This document shows, piece by piece, positions 28,178-37,416 of a stretch of 64,000 bases of DNA. The position numbers were made by a program, and so were the translations under genes. The notes beneath the pieces are model-generated. The model was not told the DNA's origin. It made no database searches and saw only the letters and a list, made by a program, of their open reading frames with translations. Source of the DNA: Microbacterium gubbeenense DSM 15944 (GTDB lineage Bacteria > Actinomycetota > Actinomycetes > Actinomycetales > Microbacteriaceae); the NCBI RefSeq assembly GCF_000422745.1, contig NZ_AUGQ01000010.1, forward strand, positions 24,684 to 88,683. The letters are read 5' to 3'. Each line of letters begins with the position of its first letter. Position 1 is the first letter of the stretch.

Positions 28178-30307
28178 CTAGGCGCCCGTCAGCGCCAGCG
28201 CGTCCCCGTCTGCTGCCACATTTACCCGCACGGTGTCGCCGTCGTGGATTCGGCCCGCGAGGATGCCGCGCGCCAGCAGGTCCTGGATCTGCTTCTGGAT
28301 AAGGCGGCGCAGCGGGCGGGCGCCGAACGCCGGGTCGTAGCCGCGCTCGGCCAGCCAGGCGCGCGCGTCGGGCGTGACGGCGAGCGTGAGCCGCCGATCC
28401 GCGAGCCGGTTCTGCAGCTGGTCGACCTGCAGCTCGACGATCTGCGCCAGCTCGTCCTCGCCCAGGGCCTGGAACACCACGATGTCGTCGAGGCGGTTCA
28501 CGAACTCGGGCTTGAACGAGGCCTGCACGAGCTGCAGCACCTGGTCGCGCTTGACGTCGGGCGAGATCGTCGGGTCGATGAGGATCGGCGATCCGATGTT
28601 GCTCGTGAGCACCAGGATCACGTTCTTGAAGTCGACCGTGCGGCCCTGGCCGTCGGTCAGCCGGCCGTCGTCCATGACCTGCAGCAGCACGTCGAACACC
28701 TCGGGGTGCGCCTTCTCGACCTCGTCGAGCAGCACGACCGAGTACGGACGGCGGCGCACGGCCTCGGTGAGCTGGCCGCCCTGGTCGTAGCCGACGTATC
28801 CGGGAGGGGCGCCGACGAGGCGCGATACCGAGTGCTTCTCGCCGTACTCGGACATGTCGATGCGGATCATCGCCTGCTCGTCGTCGAAGAGGAACTCGGC
28901 GAGCGCCTTCGCGAGCTCGGTCTTGCCGACGCCCGTCGGGCCGAGGAACAGGAAGGATCCGGTGGGCCGGTCGGGATCCGACAGCCCCGCCCGCGCACGG
29001 CGCACGGCGTCGGAGACGGCCGAGACCGCCTCGCGCTGGCCGATGAGGCGGCGCCCGAGCTCCGTTTCGAGGTGCAGCAGCTTCTCGGACTCGCCCTGCA
29101 GCAGGCGCCCCACGGGGATCCCGGTCCACGCCGCGATCACGGCGGCGATGTCTTCGTCGGTGACCTGGTCGCCGACCATGCGGTCGTCAGACTGCTCGGC
29201 CTTCTCCGCGTCGGCGAGCTCGCGCTCGAGGCCGGGGATCTCGCCGTAGAGCAGGCGCGATGCCTTCTCGAGGTTGCCCTCGCGCTGGGCGCGTTCGGCC
29301 TGGATCCGCGCACCGTCGAGCTTGTTCTTCAGGTCGCCGACGCGGTTCAGCGAGGCGCGCTCGGTCTCCCACCTCGCCTGCAGCTCATCGAGCTTCTCCT
29401 GCTGCTCGGCCATGGTCGCGCGGAGGGCCGCGAGGCGCTCCTTCGCCGCGGCGTCCTTCTCCTTCTTCAGCGCGAGCTCCTCGAGCTTCAACCGGTCGAC
29501 GTGGCGGCGCAGCTCGTCGATCTCGAGCGGCGCCGAGTCGATCTCCATGCGCAGCCGGCTCGCGGCCTCGTCGATCAGGTCGATGGCCTTGTCCGGCAGC
29601 TGGCGGCTCGGGATGTAGCGGTGCGAGAGCGATGCGGCCGCGACCAGGGCGCTGTCCGAGATCGACACCTTGTGGTGCGCCTCGTAGCGCTGCTTGAGGC
29701 CGCGCAGAATCGCGATGGTGTCCTCGACCGTGGGCTCGCCCACGTACACCTGCTGGAAGCGGCGCTCGAGCGCGGCGTCCTTCTCGATGAACTCGCGGTA
29801 CTCGTTGAGCGTGGTTGCGCCGATCATGCGCAGCTCGCCGCGCGCGAGCATGGGCTTGAGCATGTTCGCTGCCGCGACGGATCCCTCTCCTCCGCCCGCG
29901 CCCATCAGTACGTGCAGCTCGTCGATGAACGTGACGACCCGCCCCTCGGAGTCGTTGATCTCCTGCAGCACCTTCTTCAGGCGCTCCTCGAACTGGCCGC
30001 GGTACATCGCGCCCGCGACGAGGGCGGAGATGTCGAGCGAGATGAGCTCCTTGCCCTTCAGCGACTCGGCGACGTCGCCCGCGACGATGCGCTGAGCGAG
30101 GCCCTCGACGACGGCCGTCTTGCCGACGCCGGGCTCGCCGATCAGCACGGGATTGTTCTTCGTGCGCCGGGTGAGCACCTGGCTCACACGGCGGATCTCG
30201 CTGTCGCGCCCGATCACCGGATCGAGCTTGCCCGTGCGAGCGAGCTCGGTGAGGTTGATGCCGAACTGCTCGAGCGCGCTCTTCTGGTCGTCCTGATTCT
30301 CTGCCAC
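28178..30307 (-). CDS. clpB: ClpB-type disaggregase lacking the N-terminal domain
   Basis: Hsp100 AAA+ chaperone that, with DnaK, pulls proteins out of aggregates. 709 aa, against about 860 for standard ClpB: the Clp_N repeats are absent, and the protein opens about 20 residues before the D1 motif region [15 protein letters not shown]1 Walker A GEPGVGKT (near 53), Walker B FIDELH, then the coiled-coil M domain (about 255-385), D2 Walker A GPTGVGKT (near 455) and [12 protein letters not shown]. The presence of the M domain marks it as ClpB rather than ClpC or ClpA. No IGF/L ClpP loop was noticed. It stands under a perfect HAIR operator. Confidence 0.93.
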   Translation of the reverse strand: MAENQDDQKSALEQFGINLTELARTGKLDPVIGRDSEIRRVSQVLTRRTKNNPVLIGEPGVGKTAVVEGLAQRIVAGDVAESLKGKELISLDISALVAGAMYRGQFEERLKKVLQEINDSEGRVVTFIDELHVLMGAGGGEGSVAAANMLKPMLARGELRMIGATTLNEYREFIEKDAALERRFQQVYVGEPTVEDTIAILRGLKQRYEAHHKVSISDSALVAAASLSHRYIPSRQLPDKAIDLIDEAASRLRMEIDSAPLEIDELRRHVDRLKLEELALKKEKDAAAKERLAALRATMAEQQEKLDELQARWETERASLNRVGDLKNKLDGARIQAERAQREGNLEKASRLLYGEIPGLERELADAEKAEQSDDRMVGDQVTDEDIAAVIAAWTGIPVGRLLQGESEKLLHLETELGRRLIGQREAVSAVSDAVRRARAGLSDPDRPTGSFLFLGPTGVGKTELAKALAEFLFDDEQAMIRIDMSEYGEKHSVSRLVGAPPGYVGYDQGGQLTEAVRRRPYSVVLLDEVEKAHPEVFDVLLQVMDDGRLTDGQGRTVDFKNVILVLTSNIGSPILIDPTISPDVKRDQVLQLVQASFKPEFVNRLDDIVVFQALGEDELAQIVELQVDQLQNRLADRRLTLAVTPDARAWLAERGYDPAFGARPLRRLIQKQIQDLLARGILAGRIHDGDTVRVNVAADGDALALTGA

Positions 30308-30326
30308 ATCGTCCTCCCGGTTTTAA

Positions 30327-30347
30327 CTTGAGTTAGGTCGACTCAAG
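30327..30347. promoter_or_regulatory. HAIR element (HspR operator) upstream of clpB
   Basis: CTTGAGT-N7-ACTCAAG matches the HspR-associated inverted repeat exactly on both arms. It is 20 bases upstream of the clpB ATG, so HspR would repress clpB until heat or protein damage withdraws DnaK. It is 74 bases from the divergent flavin-reductase gene and may affect that too. Confidence 0.93.
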
Positions 30348-30420
30348 TTTAACACCATCGGCGTGACCGCGTGTGTCGAGCTTCTTGCCCCGGCACGAAC
30401 AGCGCCTGTTCAATGGATCC

Positions 30421-30978
30421 ATGAGCACCATCGCCGTCGTCGTCGGAAACCCGCAGCCCGCCTCGCGCACCGCGCTCGTCGCGGGGGAGGTTGCATCCCA
30501 GCTCGCCGCCCGATCCGGGGCGACGGTGCTGCCGACGATCGACCTCGCGGGTTACGCGGAGCGCATCTTCGCCTACCCCGAGGCCGAGATCGACGAGCTG
30601 AACGCACAGGTCGCCGCCGCCGACGTCGTCGTGATCGCGAGCCCGACGTACAAGGCCGCGTATACGGGTCTGCTCAAGGCGTTCCTCGATCGATACGGCG
30701 CAGGCGGACTCTCGGCGGTGACGGCCGTGCCGATCCTCACCATCGGATCCCCCGCGCACACGCTCGCGGTCGACACCACGCTGCGGCCGCTGCTCGTCGA
30801 GCTCGGCGCGAGCGTGCCGACGCGTGCCATCGCCTTCCCCGCCGCCGAGACGGGCGACCGCGCCCGCATCATCGGCGAGTGGGTCGAGTCGGAGTATGCG
30901 CGGCTCGACGGCGTGCTCTCGCGCCGCCGCGCCCCTTACAGCGCCCCGGGAACCGCCTCGATCAGCTCGCGCGCGTAG
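30421..30978 (+). CDS. NADPH-dependent FMN reductase (SsuE/MsuE-like)
   Basis: A 185-aa flavodoxin-fold reductase. The phosphate loop GNPQPASRTA (about 9-18) and ASPTYKAAYTGLLKAFLDRY (about 75-94) are the SsuE-type motifs. SsuE enzymes supply FMNH2 to two-component monooxygenases, often in sulfur assimilation. ATG 30421 directly follows GGATCC, with TTCAAT six bases upstream. The last 43 bases overlap, on the other strand, the end of the ABC ATPase gene. No partner monooxygenase is seen here. Confidence 0.85.
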   Translation: MSTIAVVVGNPQPASRTALVAGEVASQLAARSGATVLPTIDLAGYAERIFAYPEAEIDELNAQVAAADVVVIASPTYKAAYTGLLKAFLDRYGAGGLSAVTAVPILTIGSPAHTLAVDTTLRPLLVELGASVPTRAIAFPAAETGDRARIIGEWVESEYARLDGVLSRRRAPYSAPGTASISSRA

Positions 30979-32546
30979 TCCGATTCGGGGAGCGTCAGCA
31001 TGCGTTCGGCGGGGCCCTGCTCAACGACGCGGCCCTCCCGCATCACGACGACGTGGTCGGATATCTGGCGCACAACACCGAAGTCGTGCGTGATGAAGAG
31101 GTAGCCGAGACCGAGCGCGGCCTGCAGGTCGACGAGCACCTGCAGGATCTGCGTCTGCACCGACACGTCGAGTGCCGAGACGGGTTCGTCGAGCACGAGC
31201 AGCTCGGGCTGCAGGGCGAGAGCGCGAGCGATCGCGATGCGCTGGCGCTGTCCGCCCGACAGCTCGACCGGCAGGCGCTCGGCGACCGTAGACGGCAGCC
31301 GCACCGAGTCGAGCAGGTCTCGCACGCGACGGGAGCGTTCCGCACGCGAGCCGATCCGGAAGGCGCGCAGCGGCTCGGCGATGAGCGCCTCGACGCTCAT
31401 GCGCGGATCGAGGCTGCCGAACGGGTTCTGGTAGACGACCTGCACCGAGCGCCGCCATTCGCGCAGGCCCGCGCCGCGCAGGTCCGTGATGTCCTGCCCG
31501 CGGAACAGCACGCGGCCGTCATCGGCCTGCGTGATGCGCGCGGCCATCCGCGCCGTCGTCGTCTTGCCGGATCCGGACTCGCCGACCAGCGCCACCGTGC
31601 GTCCTGCTGGTACGACGAAGGACACATCGTCGGCTGCGACGAAGGTGTCGTCTCCCTGCGCGAACGTCTTGCGCAGGCCTACGACCTCGAGCAGCGGGCG
31701 CTGCACGACCGGCTCCGACGGTGAATCCCCTTCGAGCGTCGGCTCCAGGCGTCGGCTCGTGAGCCCCGGCGCGGCCGCGACGAGCTCGCGCGTGTAGTCG
31801 GTGCGCGGCGTGCCGAGCACGTCGTGCGTGGATCCCTGGTCGACCACGAGCCCCTGCTGCATGACGACGACGTGCTGGGCGCGATCCTTTGCGACTCCCA
31901 GGTCGTGCGTCACGAGCAGCACGGCCGTGCCGCGCGTCTCGGCGAGCTGCTCGATCTGGTCGAGCACGCGGCGCTGCACCGTGACGTCGAGCGCGCTCGT
32001 CGGCTCGTCGGCGATCACGAGACGCGGATCGCAGCTCCACGCCATGCCGATCAGCACGCGCTGCTTCATGCCGCCCGACAGCTCGTGCGGATACTGCCCG
32101 GCGCGCACCTCGGGGTTCGGGATCCCGACGTCGCCGAGGATCTCCACCGTGCGCGTCGCCGCGTCCGCGCGCGACATCCCGGTGTGCAGGCGCAGCTGCT
32201 CGGCGATCTGCTCGCCGATGCGCATGACGGGGTTCAGCGACGCGTTCGGATCCTGCGGCACGAACGCGATCTGACCGCCGCGGATCCGCCGCAGTGTGCG
32301 CTCGCGCACGCGCGCGAGGTCGAGGCCGTCGAATCGGATGGCACCGCCCGTGATCGCCCCGTTCTCGGGCAGCCGCCGCACGAGCGCCTGCGAGACGCTG
32401 CTCTTGCCCGAGCCCGACTCCCCCACGAGCGCCACGATGCCGCCGCGCGGCACGCTGAGGTCGACGCCGCGCACGGCCTCGACCGTGCGCCGGACCGACG
32501 TGTAGGCGACCTGCAGGCCCTCGACAGAAAGGATGTCGTCGCTCAT
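30936..32546 (-). CDS. Dipeptide/oligopeptide-type ABC importer, double ATP-binding protein
   Basis: Two ATPases in one 536-aa chain, like fused DppD-DppF. ATPase 1 (about 5-260): Walker A GESGSGKSS, signature ELSGGMKQR, Walker B LVIADEPTSALD. ATPase 2 (about 285-530): Walker A GESGSGKTTT, signature ELSGGQRQR, Walker B LLVLDEPVSALD. Both have the C-terminal peptide-transporter type extension. ATG 32546 overlaps the upstream permease stop by four bases. It is the last gene of the SBP-permease-permease-ATPase operon. Confidence 0.93.
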   Translation of the reverse strand: MSDDILSVEGLQVAYTSVRRTVEAVRGVDLSVPRGGIVALVGESGSGKSSVSQALVRRLPENGAITGGAIRFDGLDLARVRERTLRRIRGGQIAFVPQDPNASLNPVMRIGEQIAEQLRLHTGMSRADAATRTVEILGDVGIPNPEVRAGQYPHELSGGMKQRVLIGMAWSCDPRLVIADEPTSALDVTVQRRVLDQIEQLAETRGTAVLLVTHDLGVAKDRAQHVVVMQQGLVVDQGSTHDVLGTPRTDYTRELVAAAPGLTSRRLEPTLEGDSPSEPVVQRPLLEVVGLRKTFAQGDDTFVAADDVSFVVPAGRTVALVGESGSGKTTTARMAARITQADDGRVLFRGQDITDLRGAGLREWRRSVQVVYQNPFGSLDPRMSVEALIAEPLRAFRIGSRAERSRRVRDLLDSVRLPSTVAERLPVELSGGQRQRIAIARALALQPELLVLDEPVSALDVSVQTQILQVLVDLQAALGLGYLFITHDFGVVRQISDHVVVMREGRVVEQGPAERMLTLPESDYARELIEAVPGAL

Positions 32547-33355
32547 CGTTCCACTCCGATCACGCGCGCCAGTCGGGTCACGGCCAGCACGACGCAGACG
32601 ATGACCGTGCCGGGCAGAACCGTGAGCCACCACGCGGTGGCGATATAGTCGCGACCGTCGCTGACGAGCGCACCCCACTCGGGCGACGGAGGCTGCACGC
32701 CGAACCCAAGGAAGCTGATGGTCGAGACCGACAGGATGGCCGTGCCCAGCTCGAGCGCCGCCATCGCGAGCACCGGGCGCATGGCGTTCGGCAGGATGTG
32801 CCGGCCGAGCACCGTGAGCGGGCGCACGCCGAGCGTCGAGGCGGCCTCGACGTACTCCTCGCCGCGCACGCGCAGCACCTGGGCGCGCATGACGCGGGCG
32901 AAACTGCCGGCGGCGCCGAAACCGACGCCGAGCGCGATGCTCCACGGGCCGAACCCCAGGGTTGCCACGACGATGAGCGCGAGCAGGATGCCCGGCACGG
33001 CGATGAGCACGTCGACGAATCGCATGACGACGAAGTCGACCGCCCCGCCGATGCGGCCGCGCAGCGCGCCGCACACGAGCCCGATCGCGCCGCCGGCGAT
33101 GCCGCCGACGAGCACGGCCGCCGTGGCCGCGGCGAGCGAGAGGAACGCTCCGTGCACGGTGCGCGTGTAGACATCGCGTCCGAGCGCATCCGTGCCGAAC
33201 AGGTGCGCGAGGCTGGGAGCCTGAAGACGGTCGCCCGTGGCACCCGCGAGCGGATCCCCCGACGCGAGCAGGCCCGGCGCGAGCGCCATGACGGCCGCGA
33301 TCAGGACGATCAGCAGCGATAGAAGCGTCGTCGGACGCAGCAATCGACGAATCAT
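32543..33355 (-). CDS. ABC importer permease, DppC/OppC type
   Basis: A 270-aa membrane subunit. The family motif LFGTDALGRDVYTRTVHGA lies near residues 52-70, and the ATPase-contact EAA loop EYVEAASTLGVRPLTVLGRH near 167-186. Six helices can be seen. It overlaps both neighbours by four bases, so translation of the operon is coupled. Confidence 0.92.
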   Translation of the reverse strand: MIRRLLRPTTLLSLLIVLIAAVMALAPGLLASGDPLAGATGDRLQAPSLAHLFGTDALGRDVYTRTVHGAFLSLAAATAAVLVGGIAGGAIGLVCGALRGRIGGAVDFVVMRFVDVLIAVPGILLALIVVATLGFGPWSIALGVGFGAAGSFARVMRAQVLRVRGEEYVEAASTLGVRPLTVLGRHILPNAMRPVLAMAALELGTAILSVSTISFLGFGVQPPSPEWGALVSDGRDYIATAWWLTVLPGTVIVCVVLAVTRLARVIGVER

Positions 33356-34428
33356 CGCACGCCCCCCGATCCGTTCTGCGCGCTCGGCCCCGGACTGTCG
33401 AGACCAGGCGACGCGGCGGCCGCGGGCACGGCGGCCCCGGGCTTCGCCCTCTGACGGCGCAGGCGCGGATCGATGAAGGGGTAGGACACGTCGACGAGCA
33501 GAGCCGCGAGCGCGTACACGATCGCGACGACGATGATGACGCCCTGGATCACGTTGACGTCGCGGGCCTGCACGGCGGCCACGACGATCCGGCCGATGCC
33601 GTCGCGCGAGAACACCGTCTCGACCACGGCGGTTCCGCCGGCGAGGTAGCCGATGAGCAGGCCGATGCTCGTCACGGACGGCAGCATCGCGTTACGCAGG
33701 ATGTGACGGCGGAAAACCGCGAGGCGCGAGAGGCCCTTGACGTCGGCCGTGAACACGTACGGACTCTGCTCCGCCTCGCGGATCGCGGTGGAGAACACCT
33801 GGAAGAAGATCGCGCCGACCGGGAAGGCGAGCGTGATCGCGGGCAGCACGACGCCGAGCGACGAGCGCGCCCCCGACGCCGGGAACCAGCCGAGCGTGAA
33901 CGAGAACACGCTGATAAGGATGAGTCCCGTGACGAACGCCGGCACCGCGACGCCGAGCGGGGGCAGCTGCACGAGCAGGTCGCGCAGCCACTTCCACGGC
34001 GAGATGTAGGCGAGGAACCCGATGATGAGCGACATCGCGATGCCGATCACGAGTGCGAGCCCGGCGATCGCGAGGGTGCCGGGAACGACGTCGGCGATCA
34101 TCGACGTCACGTCCCGGCCGGTCGCGAGCGACGTGCCGAGATCGCCGGTGAGGAGGCCGCCGAGCTGCGAGAAGTACTGCGCGATGAGGCCGCCCGACAG
34201 GCCAGCCTCCTCGCGCAGCGCCGCAAGCTGCTCGGGATCCACCGTCGTGGCGTCGCCGGACTGCACGGCGAGCGCCGCGAGCACGGGATCCCCCGGCAGC
34301 ACGCGGATGAGCAGGAACGTCACCGTATAGGTCGCCCACACGACGAAGACGAACTGGACCAGCCGCGGCCAGACCATGCGCGCGATGCGGACGGGCGCGC
34401 GCCTCGGAGACGTTCCTGCCTGGGTCAT
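33352..34428 (-). CDS. ABC importer permease, DppB/OppB type
   Basis: A 358-aa membrane subunit. The opening MVWPRLVQFVFVVWATYTVT and TFLLIRVLPGDPV is the OppB signature; the EAA loop is YVFTADVKGLSRLAVFRRHI. The C-terminus carries a Pro/Ala-rich tail of about 35 residues (after FIDPRLRR), unusual in length. ATG 34428 lies one base past the SBP stop codon. Confidence 0.92.
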   Translation of the reverse strand: MTQAGTSPRRAPVRIARMVWPRLVQFVFVVWATYTVTFLLIRVLPGDPVLAALAVQSGDATTVDPEQLAALREEAGLSGGLIAQYFSQLGGLLTGDLGTSLATGRDVTSMIADVVPGTLAIAGLALVIGIAMSLIIGFLAYISPWKWLRDLLVQLPPLGVAVPAFVTGLILISVFSFTLGWFPASGARSSLGVVLPAITLAFPVGAIFFQVFSTAIREAEQSPYVFTADVKGLSRLAVFRRHILRNAMLPSVTSIGLLIGYLAGGTAVVETVFSRDGIGRIVVAAVQARDVNVIQGVIIVVAIVYALAALLVDVSYPFIDPRLRRQRAKPGAAVPAAAASPGLDSPGPSAQNGSGGVR

Positions 34429-34429
34429 A

Positions 34430-36025
34430 TCAGCCGAGCGCCACGTCGTAGAGGTGGAAGCGCGACGCCGAGTCGAACTCGAAGCCCGTGACCTCGGGCT
34501 GCGAGGCATGCAGCTGGTAGACCTCGAGGATCGGGAACAGGTACCCGTTGTCGATGATCGTGGCCTGCGCCTCGTCGATGAGCCCCTGGCGCGCGTCGGG
34601 GTCGCTCGTCGAGGCCTGCTCGGCGAGGATCGACTCGAGGTCGGGGTCGTCGAGAACGGCCCAGTGCGACGGCGCGGCCTGCTCGAACGCGACGCCGAGC
34701 GCGTCGGGACCGGTGCGGGTGAGGGCGGCGAACAGCATGTCGTAGCTGCGGTCGGCGATCGCGCCGAAGAACCCGCCGGCGTCGGTGAAGTTGATCTGCA
34801 TATCGATGCCGAGGTCCTTCAGCTGCAGCTGGATGAGCTCGATCATGCTCTGCTCGTAGAAGCCCGTCGTCGTGAAGGTGAGGCGCTCGCCGTCCTTCTC
34901 GCGGATCCCGTCGTCGCCGAGCGCCCAGCCGCTGTCCTCGAGGGCGGCGATCGCGGCGTCGCGGTCGTAGGCCATGGATTCTGCCTGGCTCGTGTATCCG
35001 GTCGTGCCGCTCGACAGGGCGCTGGAGGGAGCGTCGCCGTCGGCGTAGCCGAGCGTCGCGTTGATGTCGTCGCGGTCGATCCCGATGCGCAGCGCCTCGC
35101 GCACGGCGTCGTCGGCGAGCACGGGGTTGTCGAGGTTCGGGATCAGGCTCGTCGGGATGCCCGGGTTCGCCTTCGCGTAGATCTCGTAGCCCTCGTCCGC
35201 GATGCGGGGCTGGTCTGCGTAGGGCAGCTCGCCGATCATGTCGAACTCGCCCGACTGCAGGCCGCCGACGCGCACGCTGTCCTCGGTCACGACCGCGAAC
35301 TCGACGCGCGAGAGCGTGGCGTCGCCCTCGTGGCCCCGCAGCTCGGATCCCCACGCGTAGCCCTCGCGGCGATCCATCGAGATCTCGCTGTTGGGCGAGT
35401 AGGCGTCGTAGACGAACGGACCGGTTCCGATCACGCCGTCCTGGCAGCGCGCGTCCGGAGCCTGCTCGGTCGTCTCAGCGGAGACGATTCCGAGACTCAT
35501 GGTGCTCGCGCCCTGCAGGAAGGCCGCGTTCGGGGCGTCGAACGTGACCGTGAAGGTGTGCTCGTCGGTGACCTCGGTGCCCTCGTATCCCGCGAGGTAC
35601 TGCGCCGCGAGGGTCGCCGTCGATCCATCGGCCGACATCTCGATGATCGAGTCGAGGTTCGCCTTCACGACCTCGCTCGTCAGCTCGCTGTCGTCGCTGA
35701 AGGTCACGCCGTCGCGCAGCGTGAACTCGAACGCCGTCATGTCGTCGTTCGAGGAGAAGTCCTCCGCGAGCCACGGCACGATCTCGCCGGTCTCGGGATC
35801 CTGATCCACGAGCGAGTCCACGACCTGGCGGCCGATGTACAGCGCCTGCGTCACCGTCGGCTGCTGCGGATCGATGCACGTCGGGTCGGTCTCGACGGCG
35901 AAGACGAGCGTGCCGTCAGCCGCGGCGTCGCCGCCACCGCCGCCCGTGCAGCCCGCCAGCAGCGCGGTCAGGGCGATGGCAGAGCCCGCGGCGAGCGCGA
36001 CCCGCCTCTGGGGAGATGTGTTCAC
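34430..36025 (-). CDS. ABC importer substrate-binding lipoprotein, SBP family 5
   Basis: A 531-aa extracytoplasmic receptor of the DppA/OppA/NikA family. The signal peptide ends in the lipobox LLAGC with Cys26. ETDPTCIDPQQP is the usual start of the mature fold. GTG 36025 is chosen because AGAGGA lies about six bases upstream and the signal peptide begins there. First gene of the transporter operon after the amidohydrolase gene, so the ligand may be a peptide-like molecule that the hydrolase cleaves. Confidence 0.92.
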   Translation of the reverse strand: MNTSPQRRVALAAGSAIALTALLAGCTGGGGGDAAADGTLVFAVETDPTCIDPQQPTVTQALYIGRQVVDSLVDQDPETGEIVPWLAEDFSSNDDMTAFEFTLRDGVTFSDDSELTSEVVKANLDSIIEMSADGSTATLAAQYLAGYEGTEVTDEHTFTVTFDAPNAAFLQGASTMSLGIVSAETTEQAPDARCQDGVIGTGPFVYDAYSPNSEISMDRREGYAWGSELRGHEGDATLSRVEFAVVTEDSVRVGGLQSGEFDMIGELPYADQPRIADEGYEIYAKANPGIPTSLIPNLDNPVLADDAVREALRIGIDRDDINATLGYADGDAPSSALSSGTTGYTSQAESMAYDRDAAIAALEDSGWALGDDGIREKDGERLTFTTTGFYEQSMIELIQLQLKDLGIDMQINFTDAGGFFGAIADRSYDMLFAALTRTGPDALGVAFEQAAPSHWAVLDDPDLESILAEQASTSDPDARQGLIDEAQATIIDNGYLFPILEVYQLHASQPEVTGFEFDSASRFHLYDVALG

Positions 36026-36063
36026 GGTGATCCTCTCGGAACGGAGGTGGGGACGGAAGGGGT

Positions 36064-37266
36064 TCATCGGGGAAGCTCGCCTGATACGACGCGTCCGCGG
36101 GAGACGACGGCGACGATGCGGTCGACATCGAGGTGAGAGATGTCCTCCCAGGGGCGGCCGTCGACGACGACGAAGTCGGCGCCCAGACCGGCGGCCAGGC
36201 GTCCGACGCGGTCACCCATGCCGATGGCGTCGGCCGCATCGCTCGTGGCGGAGACGAGGGCGCGCTCCGCCGACCACCCGAACATGTCGGCCATCAGGCG
36301 CACCTCCTCGTGCTGATCGCCGAACCGCACCATGACGCCGTTGGCGTCCGTGCCGAGCACGAAGCGGACGCCCGCCGCGGCGGCCCCGGCGAAGTTGGCG
36401 TCGCGCTCGGCGACGACGGCCTGAGCCTTCTCACGCGCCTCCCCCGCCACGGGGATCGTGCCGTCGGCCAGGCGATCGTTGATCAGCAGGGTCGGCGCAA
36501 CGGGGATCCCCCGCTGCGTGACGACGGGCCACAGGCTCGCGTCGACGCCGGATCCGTGCTCGATCGAATCGACGCCGGCCTCGAGCGCCCGGCGCGCGCT
36601 CTCGGTGTCGTGGCTGTGCGCCGCGACGAGCATGCCGAGGGCGTGCGCCTCGTCGACGGTCGTGCGGATCTCGTCCATCGTCTGGTTGCGCCATCCGACG
36701 CGATCGCCCATCGACAGCACGCCGCCTGACGCGTAGATCTTGATGCCGTGCGCGCCCTGACGCGCCCACTGCCGCACGAGCTTGCGGCACTCGTCCGGGC
36801 TGTCGGCGACGGGGTCGCGGTGCGGGTAGTGCGGCGGGATGAAGAGGTCGCCGTGACCGGCCGTCATGCCGACGGGGCCGTTCACGCGCACGCGCGGCCC
36901 GATCTGCACGCCGTCGTCGAAGACGCGGCTCACCGCGAGCTGCAGGGCATCGCCCGCGAGATCCCGGACGGTCGTGACGCCCGCACGCATCGCTCGCTGC
37001 GCTTGGGCGGCGATGTGGAAGACCTTCTCGGTGTCGGGCGTCACGAGATTCCATGGGGATCCCCACGGCTGCTCCCCCGGGCCGGCATAGCCCCCGAGGT
37101 GCACGTGCGTATCGATGAGTCCGGGAATCACGCCGTATCGGGGGTTCGCGCCGGAATCCTCAGCCTCAACGGCCGTGATGCTGTCGCCGTCCCATGTGAT
37201 GCGGCCAGCACCGAGGGAGCACGTGCCGTCCCAGAGGGCGACGTCAGACAGGGCGGATTCGGGCAC
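36064..37266 (-). CDS. Metal-dependent amidohydrolase (imidazolonepropionase/prolidase-like)
   Basis: A 400-aa TIM-barrel hydrolase. The metal motif GLIDTHVHLGG is near 54-64; KIYASGG has the Lys often carboxylated in this group; further metal residues are in AAHSHD and SIEHGSG, and the final Asp in LGTDANG. The group includes Xaa-Pro dipeptidases and Xaa-Arg peptidases as well as HutI-like enzymes. GTG 37266 has a GGAG site six bases upstream; the ATG at 37338 would add 24 Arg-rich residues without homology. It ends 39 bases before the SBP gene and is cytoplasmic. Confidence 0.87.
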   Translation of the reverse strand: MPESALSDVALWDGTCSLGAGRITWDGDSITAVEAEDSGANPRYGVIPGLIDTHVHLGGYAGPGEQPWGSPWNLVTPDTEKVFHIAAQAQRAMRAGVTTVRDLAGDALQLAVSRVFDDGVQIGPRVRVNGPVGMTAGHGDLFIPPHYPHRDPVADSPDECRKLVRQWARQGAHGIKIYASGGVLSMGDRVGWRNQTMDEIRTTVDEAHALGMLVAAHSHDTESARRALEAGVDSIEHGSGVDASLWPVVTQRGIPVAPTLLINDRLADGTIPVAGEAREKAQAVVAERDANFAGAAAAGVRFVLGTDANGVMVRFGDQHEEVRLMADMFGWSAERALVSATSDAADAIGMGDRVGRLAAGLGADFVVVDGRPWEDISHLDVDRIVAVVSRGRVVSGELPR

Positions 37267-37357
37267 AGAGAACTCCAGACGACGATGCGGGCGTCGTCGG
37301 ATCGGGATCGCCGTCCGACGCAGAAGCGCGTGTGCCATGTTGCGGCCAACGCAACTA

Positions 37358-37374
37358 ATTTACCGACAGTAAAT
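37358..37374. promoter_or_regulatory. AT-rich dyad upstream of the amidohydrolase-transporter operon
   Basis: ATTTAC-N5-GTAAAT is a perfect 17-bp dyad in otherwise GC-rich DNA, 91 bases before the amidohydrolase start and just downstream of the XRE-cupin gene's stop (37417). It is the best candidate operator for that regulator. Confidence 0.5.
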
Positions 37375-37416
37375 CGTTCTGTGTGACAAACGCATTTCTG
37401 AGCGCCAGGAACGTCG

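Noticed and set aside
30327..30347. The CTTGAGT dyad as a terminator between clpB and the flavin-reductase gene
   Set aside because: It lies between divergent starts, not stops, and is an exact HAIR match.
36064..37266. HutI (imidazolonepropionase) of histidine degradation
   Set aside because: No hutH, hutU or hutG is nearby, and the gene sits with a peptide-type importer, so only the broad amidohydrolase class is supported.
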